Source of the DNA: CAYQOX01 sp964419335 | GTDB lineage: Bacteria; Hinthialibacterota; Hinthialibacteria; Hinthialibacterales; Hinthialibacteraceae | Direction: 5' to 3' | DNA length: 64,000 nucleotides | NCBI GenBank assembly: GCA_964419335.1 | Contig: CAYQOX010000007.1 | Span: forward strand, 58,073-122,072 | Shown here: piece after piece, positions 37,766 to 47,310 of the stretch | Position numbering within the stretch: position 1 is the first letter of the stretch | Layout: the number at the start of each line of letters is the position of its first letter | Position numbers and translations under genes: made by a program | Notes under the pieces: generated by a model | What the model was told of the DNA's origin: nothing | The model's input: only the letters and a program-made list of their open reading frames with translations | Database searches by the model: none

Positions 37766-40700
37766 GACAACAAACGTCATCACCAAAGAAAGCGTTCAAC
37801 GCATTTACCCTTTGCGACCTATGCAAAAGGGAATGCTTTTTCATTCCTTACACGATTCGGAAAAGGCTTTTTATTTTGAGCAGATCCGTTATCGCTTGAG
37901 GGGAAATTTAGATGTTGCCCTATGTGAGCAAGTTTGGAATGAATTAATGCGGCGCCATGAACTGTTGCGCTCTGTGTTTGTAAGTCAAAAAGTTTCTCAA
38001 CCCGTTCAGATTGTTTTGAAGCACCGGCAGGTAGATTTTACGTACAAAGATTTGCGGTATTTATCGGATGAGGAATGCCAATCTTATATTGATGATACAT
38101 TATTTCATGAAAGACAACGTGGTTTCGATCTAAGCCGGGATGCACTAGTGCGTATCTATATTTTTCAATGTGACGATCATACCTATGAGATGGTTTGGAA
38201 TTATCCCCATATTTTGCTGGATGGATGGTCGGGATCGATTTTACAATCAGAGTTTATTGAGTTATATGAAGCTTATTGCACTGGAAGAGCACCCGATTTA
38301 AACCCTCCAGCAGATTATAATGACTATCTGGATTGGTGCGAAAATAACGATCGGCAAGAAGATCTCCGTTACTGGCAGCATCTTTTACAAGGGTATGATT
38401 TTGTGGCCACGGTTCCGCAGTGGAATAAGCAAAACCATGGACAATCGTATGAACCGAGCGAGTATTCTTTTCGTTTTGACCACGATACAACCGAAGCTTT
38501 GCTTCGACTTGCGAGGCGTTTGCAGTGCACCCTGAATGTATTACTCCAAACAATGTGGGGTGTAATCTTAGGGCGCTATAACCAAAGTAGCGACGTGGTT
38601 TTTGGAGTCGTCGTTTCTGGCCGGCCTCCTGAAGTAACAGGCATCGATCGCATGGTGGGGTTATTTATTAATACCTTGCCGCTTCGGGTGCGTGTAGAAT
38701 CCAATTCAACATTCAATGAATTAATTCAAGAAATACAAGAGCAATCTTTAGCGAACCAAGAACATGATTCTTTATCGCTCGCAGAGATTCAAAATGAAAT
38801 TCAAACGACAGACACTCTTTTAGATCATCTTTTTGTTTTTGAAAATTATCCCATGGATCAACGTTTGGGAGAGCGAGTCAATCTCTCCACAGTTGGATTT
38901 GAAGTGGAATCCACAGAGATGTTCGAACAAGTAAATTATCCCTTTGGGATGATGGTTTTACCTGGTGAAGAACTACAAATATCCTTTCGCTATGATGAGC
39001 AAGTTCACACGTATGAACAAATGCGATGGATGGAGGGACATTGGCGTGCTCTAACAGCTCAGATTCTTGAGGATCCAGAATTCACTGTTCAAGAATTGAC
39101 CATTCTTTCCGAAACTGAAAATCGCAAGGTATTGTATGAATTTCAAGGAAAGTTTGTGGATTACCCACGATATAAAACATTAGTTGATCTTTGGGAAGAG
39201 CAGGTAGCGAAAACCCCTCAAAATATTGCCCTTCGAATGGATAGGAAGGCCTTGACTTATGTTGAACTGGATCAATTAGCGAATGGGGTAGCGCATAACC
39301 TTCGTATCCACCATGGAATAAAACCGGAAAAGCGGATTGGGGTTTTATTGCCCCGTGGCTTTGATTTCATGATTTCGTTGTTAGGGATTCTCAAAGCAGG
39401 AGGCGTTTATGTCCCTATGGATCCGAACTATCCGAGCGAAAGAATACAATTCATCGTAGAAGATGCCCAGTGTGAGGTGTTGCTAGTTACAGAGGACTCG
39501 GATTTGAACTTAACGGACACGAATGTAAGTCAGGTCGTTCCCATTCGTACGCTTATGAAAAAAGTGAAAGCTATACCTGAGCTCTCTCTCTCAAGCGACA
39601 ACTTGGCATACATGATATATACTTCCGGTTCAACCGGGCAGCCCAAAGGGGTGATGCTCGAACATCGTGGTTTTATCAACATGATCCAAGAGCAAATTTG
39701 CGCTTTTGGAGTAAGCGAAAAGGATCGTGTTTTACAATTCGCTTCCTGTTCATTTGATGCTTCACTTTCAGAAATATTCATGGCGCTTTTAAGCGGGGCA
39801 TGCTTGGTACTTGTTGAAGAAGAATTAATCCGCGATGCGAATCGTATGTCGTCCTTTATGGATGAGGAGGGAATCACTGTCGTTACATTCCCACCCTCTT
39901 ACTTACGGGCTATGGAGAAAAGGGATTTTCCCTCGCTGCGGGTGATGATTACCGCAGGCGAGTCTTTGCATGAAGAAGATGCGATTTACTATGCCGCCCG
40001 TTTACGATATTTCAATGCTTATGGCCCGACAGAAACATCCGTGTGCGCTACGTATGTTGAACTTGATCCTGCAAACTTACAGCATCAGCCCGCTTCAATT
40101 GGACACCCCATCGCCAATACCCAAATACTGATTCTAGATTCATCTCTTCAGCCTGTTCCTTTAGGAGTTGTGGGTGAGATCTGTATCGCAGGAGAGGGTG
40201 TGGCGCGGGGATATTGGAATCGCCCTGATGAAAACGAAAAGAAATTTATTGAGCACCCATTTATTCATGAGGGGAAACTCTATTGTACTGGTGACCTGGG
40301 GCGATGGCTTGAAAATGGGTGTATTGAGTTTCTTGGGCGTAAAGATTCTCAAGTAAAGCTCCATGGCTACCGTATTGAACTGGGAGAAATTGAAAAACAG
40401 ATTCAACGTGTATCTGAGATACAACAAGCGGTTGTGCGGATTATCGAACGGGAAGGGGAGAAGAAAGAACTTATCGCTTATTACGTGGCTAGCCGTGAGA
40501 TCCAAAAAAATGATCTTTACGCTGTACTACGTAAATCGCTACCCGCGTATATGATCCCGAGTGATTTTATTTCACTGGGTGAGTTTCCTCTGACGCCAAA
40601 TCTGAAAATTGATTATAAGCGCTTACCCGATCCCCGCGAGAGCGTTCGTCAACTAAAAGAGGTTACCGCCCCTCGAAATTCAAGCGAAGCAGAGATGGTC

Positions 40701-42185
40701 CAAATATGGGAACAGGTTTTGTCACGCAAACCAATTGGCATCCATGACTCATTTTTTGATCATGGGGGGCATTCTCTTCTCGCCATTCAACTTGTGGGAC
40801 AAATGGGAAAATCGGGATTTTCAATACCACTGAAAACCCTTTATGAGTATCCTACCATTGCTCAACTTGCTGAGCATCTTAATGCCATAACAGAAAAGCA
40901 ATATGATTCGATAGTACATGGGCGTTTTAAACTAACGCCAATTCAACGCTGGTTTTTCCAAAGCCGTCGTCATGGCCATCATCATTTCAACCATTATGCT
41001 TTGCTAGAAGCCAACAATGAGATTGATGTGGAAGTGTTACAACGTGCCTTAAAAAAACTGTGGCTTCATCATGATGGTTTACGTTCACGTTTTGATTTCT
41101 GCAATGATGATGTTGATCAGATCATTGAAGATGATACATTCTCAATGCCATTCGATGTAGTTGATTTGCGTAAGCACAGTGATGCATGGCCGTATATGAT
41201 AAATCGCATAGAAGAGGAACAAACTTCGTTGTGTTTAGAAACAGGGCCTTTGTGCAGACACATTCTGTTTCGTCTATCCGAAGGGGATTATTTCTTTTGG
41301 TTAATCCACCATCTTATTACGGATGCCATATCTTGGAATATATTGTTCGAGGATCTAGAAGAGGCCTATCATCAGTCTTTCTCCGGTATCCCCATATCCC
41401 TTCCACCCAAAACGTCTTCCTATCAACAATGGGCAGAAGCCTTAAATCAATACGCAGTACATGAAAATGTATTACAAGAAAAACCTTTTTGGCAAAGGAT
41501 CGAAGAAACCTATGTTTCTCCTTTGCCTCTGTCCAATTTAAATCCAGATCCTATAAATGTATATGGCGACAGCCATACACTAACATGTTCTTTCCCGCTG
41601 GAAAAAATAAATGAGACATTTTATGAATCACCCGCATCATATATCTTGAGTGCGATAGGCTATTCTCTTTATGAATGGAGCGGGAATCAAATGTACCGAG
41701 TTCTTATGACTCATCATGGGCGGGATTCCCCATGGACTTCATTGCAAGTTCATCGAACTGTTGGTTGGTTTACAGTGTATTATCCCTTATTGTTAAATTT
41801 ATATCCATCCAAGAGAAAAGATGAGTTATATCAAAAAATACGCGATTGGATGAATCAAGTACCTCACTGTGGGATAGGGTATGGTATTCTTCGTTATCTT
41901 AGCCCTATGGAAGATACGAACAATATGGAGTGGTCGTCACCTTCCATTTTGTTTAACTATATGGGTGAAATTTTTTCAAAGCGCAGAGAAGGTTTATTTG
42001 TTCTTTGCGAAGAGCATTCCGGCGCTTCTCTTTCGCCTATAATGGAACGCCCTTTTTTATTAGAAATTGATGCGATGATTCGGGATAATCATATTGATAT
42101 TCATTTGAGTTACAATCAACAAATACATAGTAATGACAGTATTCAAAAAATAAAATGGGGTATAAAAAAGCATTTGCCATATTAA
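37758..42185 (+). CDS. Terminal NRPS module: C-A(Tyr-like)-PCP-E, no thioesterase
   Basis: The ATG at 37758 overlaps the stop of the hybrid gene, giving 1475 residues. The C domain (about 15-445) starts YPLRPMQKGMLFHS, a form typical of domains that accept a D-residue donor, which fits the preceding epimerase. Its HHxxxDG motif reads PHILLDG, with the first His replaced. The A domain (about 465-960) has code DASTIAAVCK, close to the known tyrosine code DASTVAAVCK. The PCP has GGHSLLAIQ (S1006). The last 420 residues are an epimerase: TPIQRWFF, HHLITDAISW, RTVGWFT and FNYMGEIF. The protein ends right after the E domain, so no thioesterase or reductase is attached. It should add tyrosine and convert it to D-Tyr as the final residue. 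Confidence 0.93.
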   Translation: MNRTTNVITKESVQRIYPLRPMQKGMLFHSLHDSEKAFYFEQIRYRLRGNLDVALCEQVWNELMRRHELLRSVFVSQKVSQPVQIVLKHRQVDFTYKDLRYLSDEECQSYIDDTLFHERQRGFDLSRDALVRIYIFQCDDHTYEMVWNYPHILLDGWSGSILQSEFIELYEAYCTGRAPDLNPPADYNDYLDWCENNDRQEDLRYWQHLLQGYDFVATVPQWNKQNHGQSYEPSEYSFRFDHDTTEALLRLARRLQCTLNVLLQTMWGVILGRYNQSSDVVFGVVVSGRPPEVTGIDRMVGLFINTLPLRVRVESNSTFNELIQEIQEQSLANQEHDSLSLAEIQNEIQTTDTLLDHLFVFENYPMDQRLGERVNLSTVGFEVESTEMFEQVNYPFGMMVLPGEELQISFRYDEQVHTYEQMRWMEGHWRALTAQILEDPEFTVQELTILSETENRKVLYEFQGKFVDYPRYKTLVDLWEEQVAKTPQNIALRMDRKALTYVELDQLANGVAHNLRIHHGIKPEKRIGVLLPRGFDFMISLLGILKAGGVYVPMDPNYPSERIQFIVEDAQCEVLLVTEDSDLNLTDTNVSQVVPIRTLMKKVKAIPELSLSSDNLAYMIYTSGSTGQPKGVMLEHRGFINMIQEQICAFGVSEKDRVLQFASCSFDASLSEIFMALLSGACLVLVEEELIRDANRMSSFMDEEGITVVTFPPSYLRAMEKRDFPSLRVMITAGESLHEEDAIYYAARLRYFNAYGPTETSVCATYVELDPANLQHQPASIGHPIANTQILILDSSLQPVPLGVVGEICIAGEGVARGYWNRPDENEKKFIEHPFIHEGKLYCTGDLGRWLENGCIEFLGRKDSQVKLHGYRIELGEIEKQIQRVSEIQQAVVRIIEREGEKKELIAYYVASREIQKNDLYAVLRKSLPAYMIPSDFISLGEFPLTPNLKIDYKRLPDPRESVRQLKEVTAPRNSSEAEMVQIWEQVLSRKPIGIHDSFFDHGGHSLLAIQLVGQMGKSGFSIPLKTLYEYPTIAQLAEHLNAITEKQYDSIVHGRFKLTPIQRWFFQSRRHGHHHFNHYALLEANNEIDVEVLQRALKKLWLHHDGLRSRFDFCNDDVDQIIEDDTFSMPFDVVDLRKHSDAWPYMINRIEEEQTSLCLETGPLCRHILFRLSEGDYFFWLIHHLITDAISWNILFEDLEEAYHQSFSGIPISLPPKTSSYQQWAEALNQYAVHENVLQEKPFWQRIEETYVSPLPLSNLNPDPINVYGDSHTLTCSFPLEKINETFYESPASYILSAIGYSLYEWSGNQMYRVLMTHHGRDSPWTSLQVHRTVGWFTVYYPLLLNLYPSKRKDELYQKIRDWMNQVPHCGIGYGILRYLSPMEDTNNMEWSSPSILFNYMGEIFSKRREGLFVLCEEHSGASLSPIMERPFLLEIDAMIRDNHIDIHLSYNQQIHSNDSIQKIKWGIKKHLPY

Positions 42186-42260
42186 TTAAAGTTAAAAGTA
42201 TGTACAATATTTATTTGTCTTATTATATGGACCATCTTAAATAATGAAGGGAAAAAGCCA

Positions 42261-43844
42261 ATGAAAAAACTTTGTAGGTATGTACTGTGGGGTTCTGTTT
42301 TTTTTGTTTTCACAACCGTAATGGGGATTGGTTTTGCTTTTGCTAGTTCAAATGCATTGCCTTACAAACCTTTTCCAGCAAAATGGCAAGCGGAAATGCA
42401 GCATATAGTGGATGAAGGTGAGATACCCGGAGCCGTAATCGTGATTAAATCCCCCGAATGGGGGGTCCGGGTTGGTACTGCCGGCCATGCCAATTTAGCC
42501 GAAGAAACTCCCATGTCACCTGATTTACAGTTCCGGGTTGGAAGTGTTACAAAATCATTTACAGCTTTGACGCTTTTACAGATGGAACAAGAAGGATTGA
42601 TTCAATTGGACGATACGGTTGATATGTATTTGACCGGGGATAAATCGTTACAAGAAAATGCTCATATTATCACCATTAAAGATTTACTGCAGATGGAATC
42701 AGGACTCGAGGATTATGTCGCCCATCCCGAAATCCAATCGATGATGAACGCGAATCCAATGACGGTCTTCTCACCCGTAGATCTTCTAAACTACGCTAAT
42801 TCAATGCCTACCTTATTTGCACCGGGTGATACCTATCCGAATCCCTACCAGGTCATGTTATGGGGTGTTGATGAAAGTGCAGCCGAGCCGCTCCCTTATT
42901 GGTACTATACCAATACCAACTATCTTTTGCTTGGACTGATCATCGAAGAACTATCGGGGCAATCGCTGGCCGAAGAAATGAATCAGCGAATTATGGAACC
43001 CTTGGGACTAGAGGATACTTACTTGGCTGAAGAAGGCAATGTCCCCGATGATTTTATGCGTGGTTATGTTAAAACCGATAAGTTATATAATCCCACCCAG
43101 CAATTAGAAGAATGGCGAGACGTGACTGAAACCCATCCTTCTTATGCCTGGTCTGCGGGAGCCGTTATCTCGACTCCCTGGGATCTTTTGCGCTATCTCG
43201 AATCCCAGTTTGAAGAAGAAATATTGATTAACAAAGGAACGAAAAAGAAATGGCTGAATTTTGTCTCAGCCGATATTAAATGGAGTAATGTGGAGTATGG
43301 GGTCGGCGGTTTGATGCAAAGTCAGCGAACGTATGGTGATTGCCGCGGTCATGGAGGCGCTATCCCCGGATATAAAACCTTATTATATTATTTCCATGAT
43401 GATGAAACCTCGTTTGTCCTTAGCGCCAATACTTGGGATGGTCATGCAGAGATCGATTTGCTGGATGCGATTATGCCGATGGTGTTGGATCAACACGCAA
43501 CCTATCCTCTGCCAGAAGACCAATCTGCAGATGTCGGTTTTAGCGAGAATGGTGGTGTTGCTCTTTCTTGGCAGCCGGGTACGATCTACGGCGATCAATA
43601 TCGTGTTTACATCGGCCTGAATGAAGCGGATGTAGAAGCGGCTGATGAATCCTCTTCCGAAGTAGAACAACTTTTAATTCAAGATGAAACGGAAACCGTC
43701 GTTATGGAATTAGAAGACAATACGACATACTACTGGCGTGTAGATACCATTTCAAATAATCAGGGTACCTTTCCCGGACCGGTATGGTCTTTCACTACGG
43801 GAGAAAAGGAAGGTTCACCTGTCGCCCAGTGGAAAGATATGTAA
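42261..43844 (+). CDS. Exported S12-family serine hydrolase (beta-lactamase/PBP fold)
   Basis: The 527-residue protein has a signal peptide (MKKLCRYVLWGSVFFVF...FAFAS), then a class C beta-lactamase/DD-peptidase-type domain. The SxxK motif is in VGSVTKSF (S95, K98), a YxN motif lies in YYTNTNYLL (about 215-222), and the third motif is GHGGAIPGY (about 363). A C-terminal domain of about 90 residues (ALSWQPGTIYGDQYRVYIG ... NTTYYWRVDTI) resembles a fibronectin type III fold. It lies 75 bases after the terminal NRPS gene, same strand. Relatives tied to NRPS clusters include the periplasmic prodrug peptidase ClbP and the cytoplasmic cyclase SurE, which handle D-residues. The signal peptide argues for a periplasmic maturation or self-protection role rather than chain release. 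An unrelated DD-peptidase is possible. Confidence 0.85.
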   Translation: MKKLCRYVLWGSVFFVFTTVMGIGFAFASSNALPYKPFPAKWQAEMQHIVDEGEIPGAVIVIKSPEWGVRVGTAGHANLAEETPMSPDLQFRVGSVTKSFTALTLLQMEQEGLIQLDDTVDMYLTGDKSLQENAHIITIKDLLQMESGLEDYVAHPEIQSMMNANPMTVFSPVDLLNYANSMPTLFAPGDTYPNPYQVMLWGVDESAAEPLPYWYYTNTNYLLLGLIIEELSGQSLAEEMNQRIMEPLGLEDTYLAEEGNVPDDFMRGYVKTDKLYNPTQQLEEWRDVTETHPSYAWSAGAVISTPWDLLRYLESQFEEEILINKGTKKKWLNFVSADIKWSNVEYGVGGLMQSQRTYGDCRGHGGAIPGYKTLLYYFHDDETSFVLSANTWDGHAEIDLLDAIMPMVLDQHATYPLPEDQSADVGFSENGGVALSWQPGTIYGDQYRVYIGLNEADVEAADESSSEVEQLLIQDETETVVMELEDNTTYYWRVDTISNNQGTFPGPVWSFTTGEKEGSPVAQWKDM

Positions 43845-43866
43845 GATATGGTACGTTCGCTGGTTG

Positions 43867-43901
43867 TTCAGCCCATCGAGAGAGACTCCCGGTGGGCTGA
43901 A
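43867..43901. terminator. Hairpin between convergent operons
   Basis: TTCAGCCCA (43867-43875) and TGGGCTGAA (43893-43901) pair perfectly around a 17-base loop. It lies 22 bases after the hydrolase stop and ends just before the convergent AsnB stop. The T tract is weak on both strands, so it probably works as a modest bidirectional terminator. Confidence 0.55.
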
Positions 43902-45770
43902 TTATGTTAAATCGGGGATGCTAAATGTCTCGATGAATATTTGAAAGGTAAGGATGATCATTAAAAAATCCAGCTCGAAGGTTGTATTGATGGAAGCACT
44001 CTTTTGAGAGTACATGGTTTTTAGACGTTCGACCGTCTCGGGATGAAAGTATCCTTGCCGCTGGATACGTTCATAAGACAATAAGTCTTGGATCCATTCG
44101 ATATTTTTCTGTAAAAGATAAGGACTACCAGGAGCGACGAAGCCGAACTTTTCTCGGCTCATGATGGCCGCGGGAAGGTAACGTTTCGCAACCTGACGCA
44201 AAAGATATTTCTCTTGGGATTGGTGCACCATAAGGTCAGGGGGAATCGATGCCGTATAATCGATGAGGGTGGGATCAAGAAAAGGATAGCGTGCTTCTAC
44301 AGAATTCGCATAAGCGACCCGATCCCCATGATCGGCAACCAAATGATCGGCTAATCGCACTTTAAAATCAACATAGGAACGTTTATGGATAGGATGACGG
44401 TTTCGGATTTTCTTATGATCTATCAGGGGATGTTGGGTGGAATCAAATTCATCCATGCTTTCGGCTAATTGAGAAGAATACAACGCTGACTTATTTTCAC
44501 GGAAAGCATAATAATCACGTTCATAAAAGAAATTCTCATCACCCCACAGGGTCTCCCGCACTTCGTTTTCCAACATGGCTTCAGCATCGAAAGGATCGAT
44601 TTCTCTCTCTCGATTTTGATCCAAACGATACCCAACATACCCTCCGAAGAGCTCATCCGCACCCTCGCCGGTAAGGATTACTTTCAAACCGGTGTTTTTT
44701 ACCAGTTCCGAAAGGGCTAAAGAACAAGTGTCATAGGATTCTTTCAGGGGACATTCCGTATAATAAATGACGTCGCGCAATCGCTTAATCATTTCCTCAT
44801 GATCAAACAAGGTCTCGTGATGGATCGAACCGACTTGTTCAGCCATAATCTTTTGATAAGGACGTTCGCTGATGTCAGATTGCGGGAACGTAATGGAAAA
44901 GGAATGACGCCCTTCATTGGGGGAGAGAGAATGAATTTTGGAGGCGATTAAACTTGAATCCATCCCCCCGCTTAAGTAGAAACCTACGGGGACATCCGCT
45001 TGTAAACGATGTTGAACCGCCTGAGTTATCTTTTCATCCAGATGGTTCACATAGTGCTTTTCTGATTGTGTATCGGGGATCTGAGATAATTCAGGATATT
45101 CAATATCCCAATATTCACACACTTGCACTTGCCCCTGTTTCATAAGCAAGTAATGCCCTGGCTTGAGTGAGGATACATCACGAAACATGGTAGTAGGACT
45201 GACTAATCCGGGAAAAGTAATGATTTGATCCAGGCCGGTAAGATTAACCCGGCGGCTGACATCAGGATGTACGAGTAGACTCTTTATCTCAGATGCGAAA
45301 AGCAGATGATTTTTGGATTGTGCATAGAATAGAGGAGCAATCCCTACGTGATCGCGCGCGAGAAGGAGGATTTTGCTTTTTTGATCGTACAGGGCCAATG
45401 CAAATTGACCATTTAACCGATGGAGGAAATCTGTTCCATACGCTTCATACAAATGAACCAAGACTTCTACATCACATTGTGTACGAAAGCGATGGCCTTT
45501 GTTTTCTAGCTCGTTGCGCAAGCTACGGAAATTATAGATCTCACCATTGCATACCGAGAAAATAGAATGGTCTTCGTTGAAATGAGGTTGATTACCACCC
45601 GCCAGATCAATGATTGCCAAGCGGCTAAAGCCAAAACTTACACCGGGGACCCTATGAAAACCTAAATCATCCGGACCGCGATGAGAGAGGCACTGGGTCA
45701 TGTTATGGATCAATTCTGTATCAATAGACTCTCTTTGATGATAATCAACAATGCCTGTTATTCCGCACAT
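43902..45770 (-). CDS. asnB: Glutamine-hydrolysing asparagine synthetase-like amidotransferase
   Basis: I set the start at the ATG at 45768-45770 because the class II glutaminase needs Cys directly after the initiator Met (MCGITGIVDYH), and AAGGA lies nine bases upstream. The 622-residue protein has the glutaminase half (SHRGPDDLGF, CNGEIYNFRSL, VLVHLYEAYG, FALALYD) and the synthetase half with the pyrophosphate loop YLSGGMDSSLIA and LTGEGADELFGGY. It normally makes asparagine from aspartate, glutamine and ATP. No adenylation code here points to Asn or Asp, although the second A domain is unassigned. It could supply housekeeping Asn or amidate a carboxyl group of the product. It lies 45 bases after the solute-binding protein gene, so probably in the same operon. 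Confidence 0.9.
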   Translation of the reverse strand: MCGITGIVDYHQRESIDTELIHNMTQCLSHRGPDDLGFHRVPGVSFGFSRLAIIDLAGGNQPHFNEDHSIFSVCNGEIYNFRSLRNELENKGHRFRTQCDVEVLVHLYEAYGTDFLHRLNGQFALALYDQKSKILLLARDHVGIAPLFYAQSKNHLLFASEIKSLLVHPDVSRRVNLTGLDQIITFPGLVSPTTMFRDVSSLKPGHYLLMKQGQVQVCEYWDIEYPELSQIPDTQSEKHYVNHLDEKITQAVQHRLQADVPVGFYLSGGMDSSLIASKIHSLSPNEGRHSFSITFPQSDISERPYQKIMAEQVGSIHHETLFDHEEMIKRLRDVIYYTECPLKESYDTCSLALSELVKNTGLKVILTGEGADELFGGYVGYRLDQNREREIDPFDAEAMLENEVRETLWGDENFFYERDYYAFRENKSALYSSQLAESMDEFDSTQHPLIDHKKIRNRHPIHKRSYVDFKVRLADHLVADHGDRVAYANSVEARYPFLDPTLIDYTASIPPDLMVHQSQEKYLLRQVAKRYLPAAIMSREKFGFVAPGSPYLLQKNIEWIQDLLSYERIQRQGYFHPETVERLKTMYSQKSASINTTFELDFLMIILTFQIFIETFSIPDLT

Positions 45771-45815
45771 AGGTGTGAATCCTTGTGTTTTTTTCTTGGT
45801 GATAGAATCCAATAA

Positions 45816-47267
45816 TTATTGGTTGGCTTCTTCTTGTGATTCGAGATAAAGTTTCAGGACCTCGACCATAATTTGATTTTTGGTGAGTCCTGAATCAATC
45901 GATTCGAGCGTTAGTTGATAATTAAGAGCCTTGGGTAAATACACAGTGACTGGAATGAGATCATTAAGCGATGGGGTAGATCTTCTTTCTTGAGCTAATC
46001 TTTTTCCCCGCAGGTAGCGTTGTTGAACGACATCTTCTTTTTGCGATTGAATTCCATTTCTTTCGAAATCTATACGATCCATCCTTGGAGCATCCGTGGC
46101 GATATCGGCTCGTTTTTTTTGGCTTATGGCAAAGGACCATAATGCCCGGTAATTTCGCATGGTTTGAGGGGTAACAATACCCCAGAAGGAAACTTCTTCC
46201 CAATATTCTTGGTCACCAATGTTGTAATTATCGATATCTTTTTGATCGAATAAATTGCTATCTGTTTTTAATATGGGAGTTACTCCCCATAATTCAACGG
46301 CCGTCTTTTGTACGTCGGGAGAAATGCAATAATCTATCCAGTCCATACAAATTTTATATTTTAGAGATTCCTTAGGAACGTTTGAGCAGATTGACCAATG
46401 ATCAAGCCACGCGGTCGTCCCTTCTACGGGATCGGAAAATTTCCAATTCATTCCTCTCGCATTGGCGACCTGAACCGCATATCCCCAGGTCGTCGTAAAG
46501 GCTAAATCATCCATTTCATTAATATTTGGAACACTTTGCCAGAATGAATAAGCATTTTTGGCAAGATCATTGAGTTTTGTACGTACTTGATTAATTGACA
46601 CTTGCTTGAAAAGCTCATTCGTCTTGTAAAGCACATCATAATCTGCGCCTAAAGCCAGGGCGGTGATATAAATATTACATTCAGCATAATCAGAACAAAT
46701 AGAATACATATTCTGATATTTCTCTTCCCAAAGCACCTTCCAGGTTTTTGGGTCTTCTTCAACAATGTCCGCGTTATAGGCGAGAGCGTAATTCCCTGTT
46801 GCGACGGGGATTCCATAAACAAGTTTTTCCTTTTCATTGTTTTTACCTTGTTCGATCTCTTGGACAACAAAATGAGTTTCCTTAAAAGCGGGGAGGATTT
46901 GATCATAATTAGATAATTGGTGAACTTCCAAGGGGTGGAGATACTGTTCCTCGATTAAAGGCCATAAACCGCTTTTGTACATGTCATGAGAAGGAGTGAC
47001 AAGATCCGCTTCTTTTCTTGTGACCTTATCAAAAAGTTCATCCGGGTTGGCGACGATTTCAATTTTGAACGATAGATTCACATTCTCATATTTGTTTTCA
47101 ATGAGAGTTTTGAAATCTTCCATCAAGGGTTCTGCATATCCTTCGTAACATGAAATCCGTAAGGTGATTTGTTGAGGTTCCTGGGCAAAAGAGATAGAGG
47201 TTAGTAAAAAAAATAAGAACCCGAAAAGAAGCCCAGTGAAAGATTGATTTTTATTTTGAAAACTCAT
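45816..47267 (-). CDS. PotD-like periplasmic solute-binding protein with ribbon-helix-helix-like tail
   Basis: I chose the ATG at 47265-47267 (GGAG nine bases upstream), which puts a clean signal peptide first (SFTGLLFGFLFFLLTSISFAQ). The long frame back to 47447 would overlap the SPFH gene. Residues about 30-370 resemble PotD-type binding proteins (LRISCYEGYAEPLMEDF, ADLVTPSHDMYKSGLWPLIEE, YGIPVATGNYALAYN, WKVLWEEKYQN, GTTAWLDHWSI). No permease or ATPase gene for uptake is nearby. The last 46 residues (IPVTVYLPKALNYQLTLES...TKNQIMVEVLKLYLES) look like a CopG/Arc ribbon-helix-helix segment. That is odd for an exported protein. It lies between the SPFH gene and asnB. Confidence 0.75.
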   Translation of the reverse strand: MSFQNKNQSFTGLLFGFLFFLLTSISFAQEPQQITLRISCYEGYAEPLMEDFKTLIENKYENVNLSFKIEIVANPDELFDKVTRKEADLVTPSHDMYKSGLWPLIEEQYLHPLEVHQLSNYDQILPAFKETHFVVQEIEQGKNNEKEKLVYGIPVATGNYALAYNADIVEEDPKTWKVLWEEKYQNMYSICSDYAECNIYITALALGADYDVLYKTNELFKQVSINQVRTKLNDLAKNAYSFWQSVPNINEMDDLAFTTTWGYAVQVANARGMNWKFSDPVEGTTAWLDHWSICSNVPKESLKYKICMDWIDYCISPDVQKTAVELWGVTPILKTDSNLFDQKDIDNYNIGDQEYWEEVSFWGIVTPQTMRNYRALWSFAISQKKRADIATDAPRMDRIDFERNGIQSQKEDVVQQRYLRGKRLAQERRSTPSLNDLIPVTVYLPKALNYQLTLESIDSGLTKNQIMVEVLKLYLESQEEANQ

Positions 47268-47310
47268 AATGGGTTGCTCCTGTCTGTAGTCAAGGATCAT
47301 TTGAATGCGA

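Noticed and set aside
41900..42185. Possible thioesterase at the end of the terminal NRPS
   Set aside because: The sequence there is the end of an epimerase domain (FNYMGEIF and following strands); no GxSxG is present.
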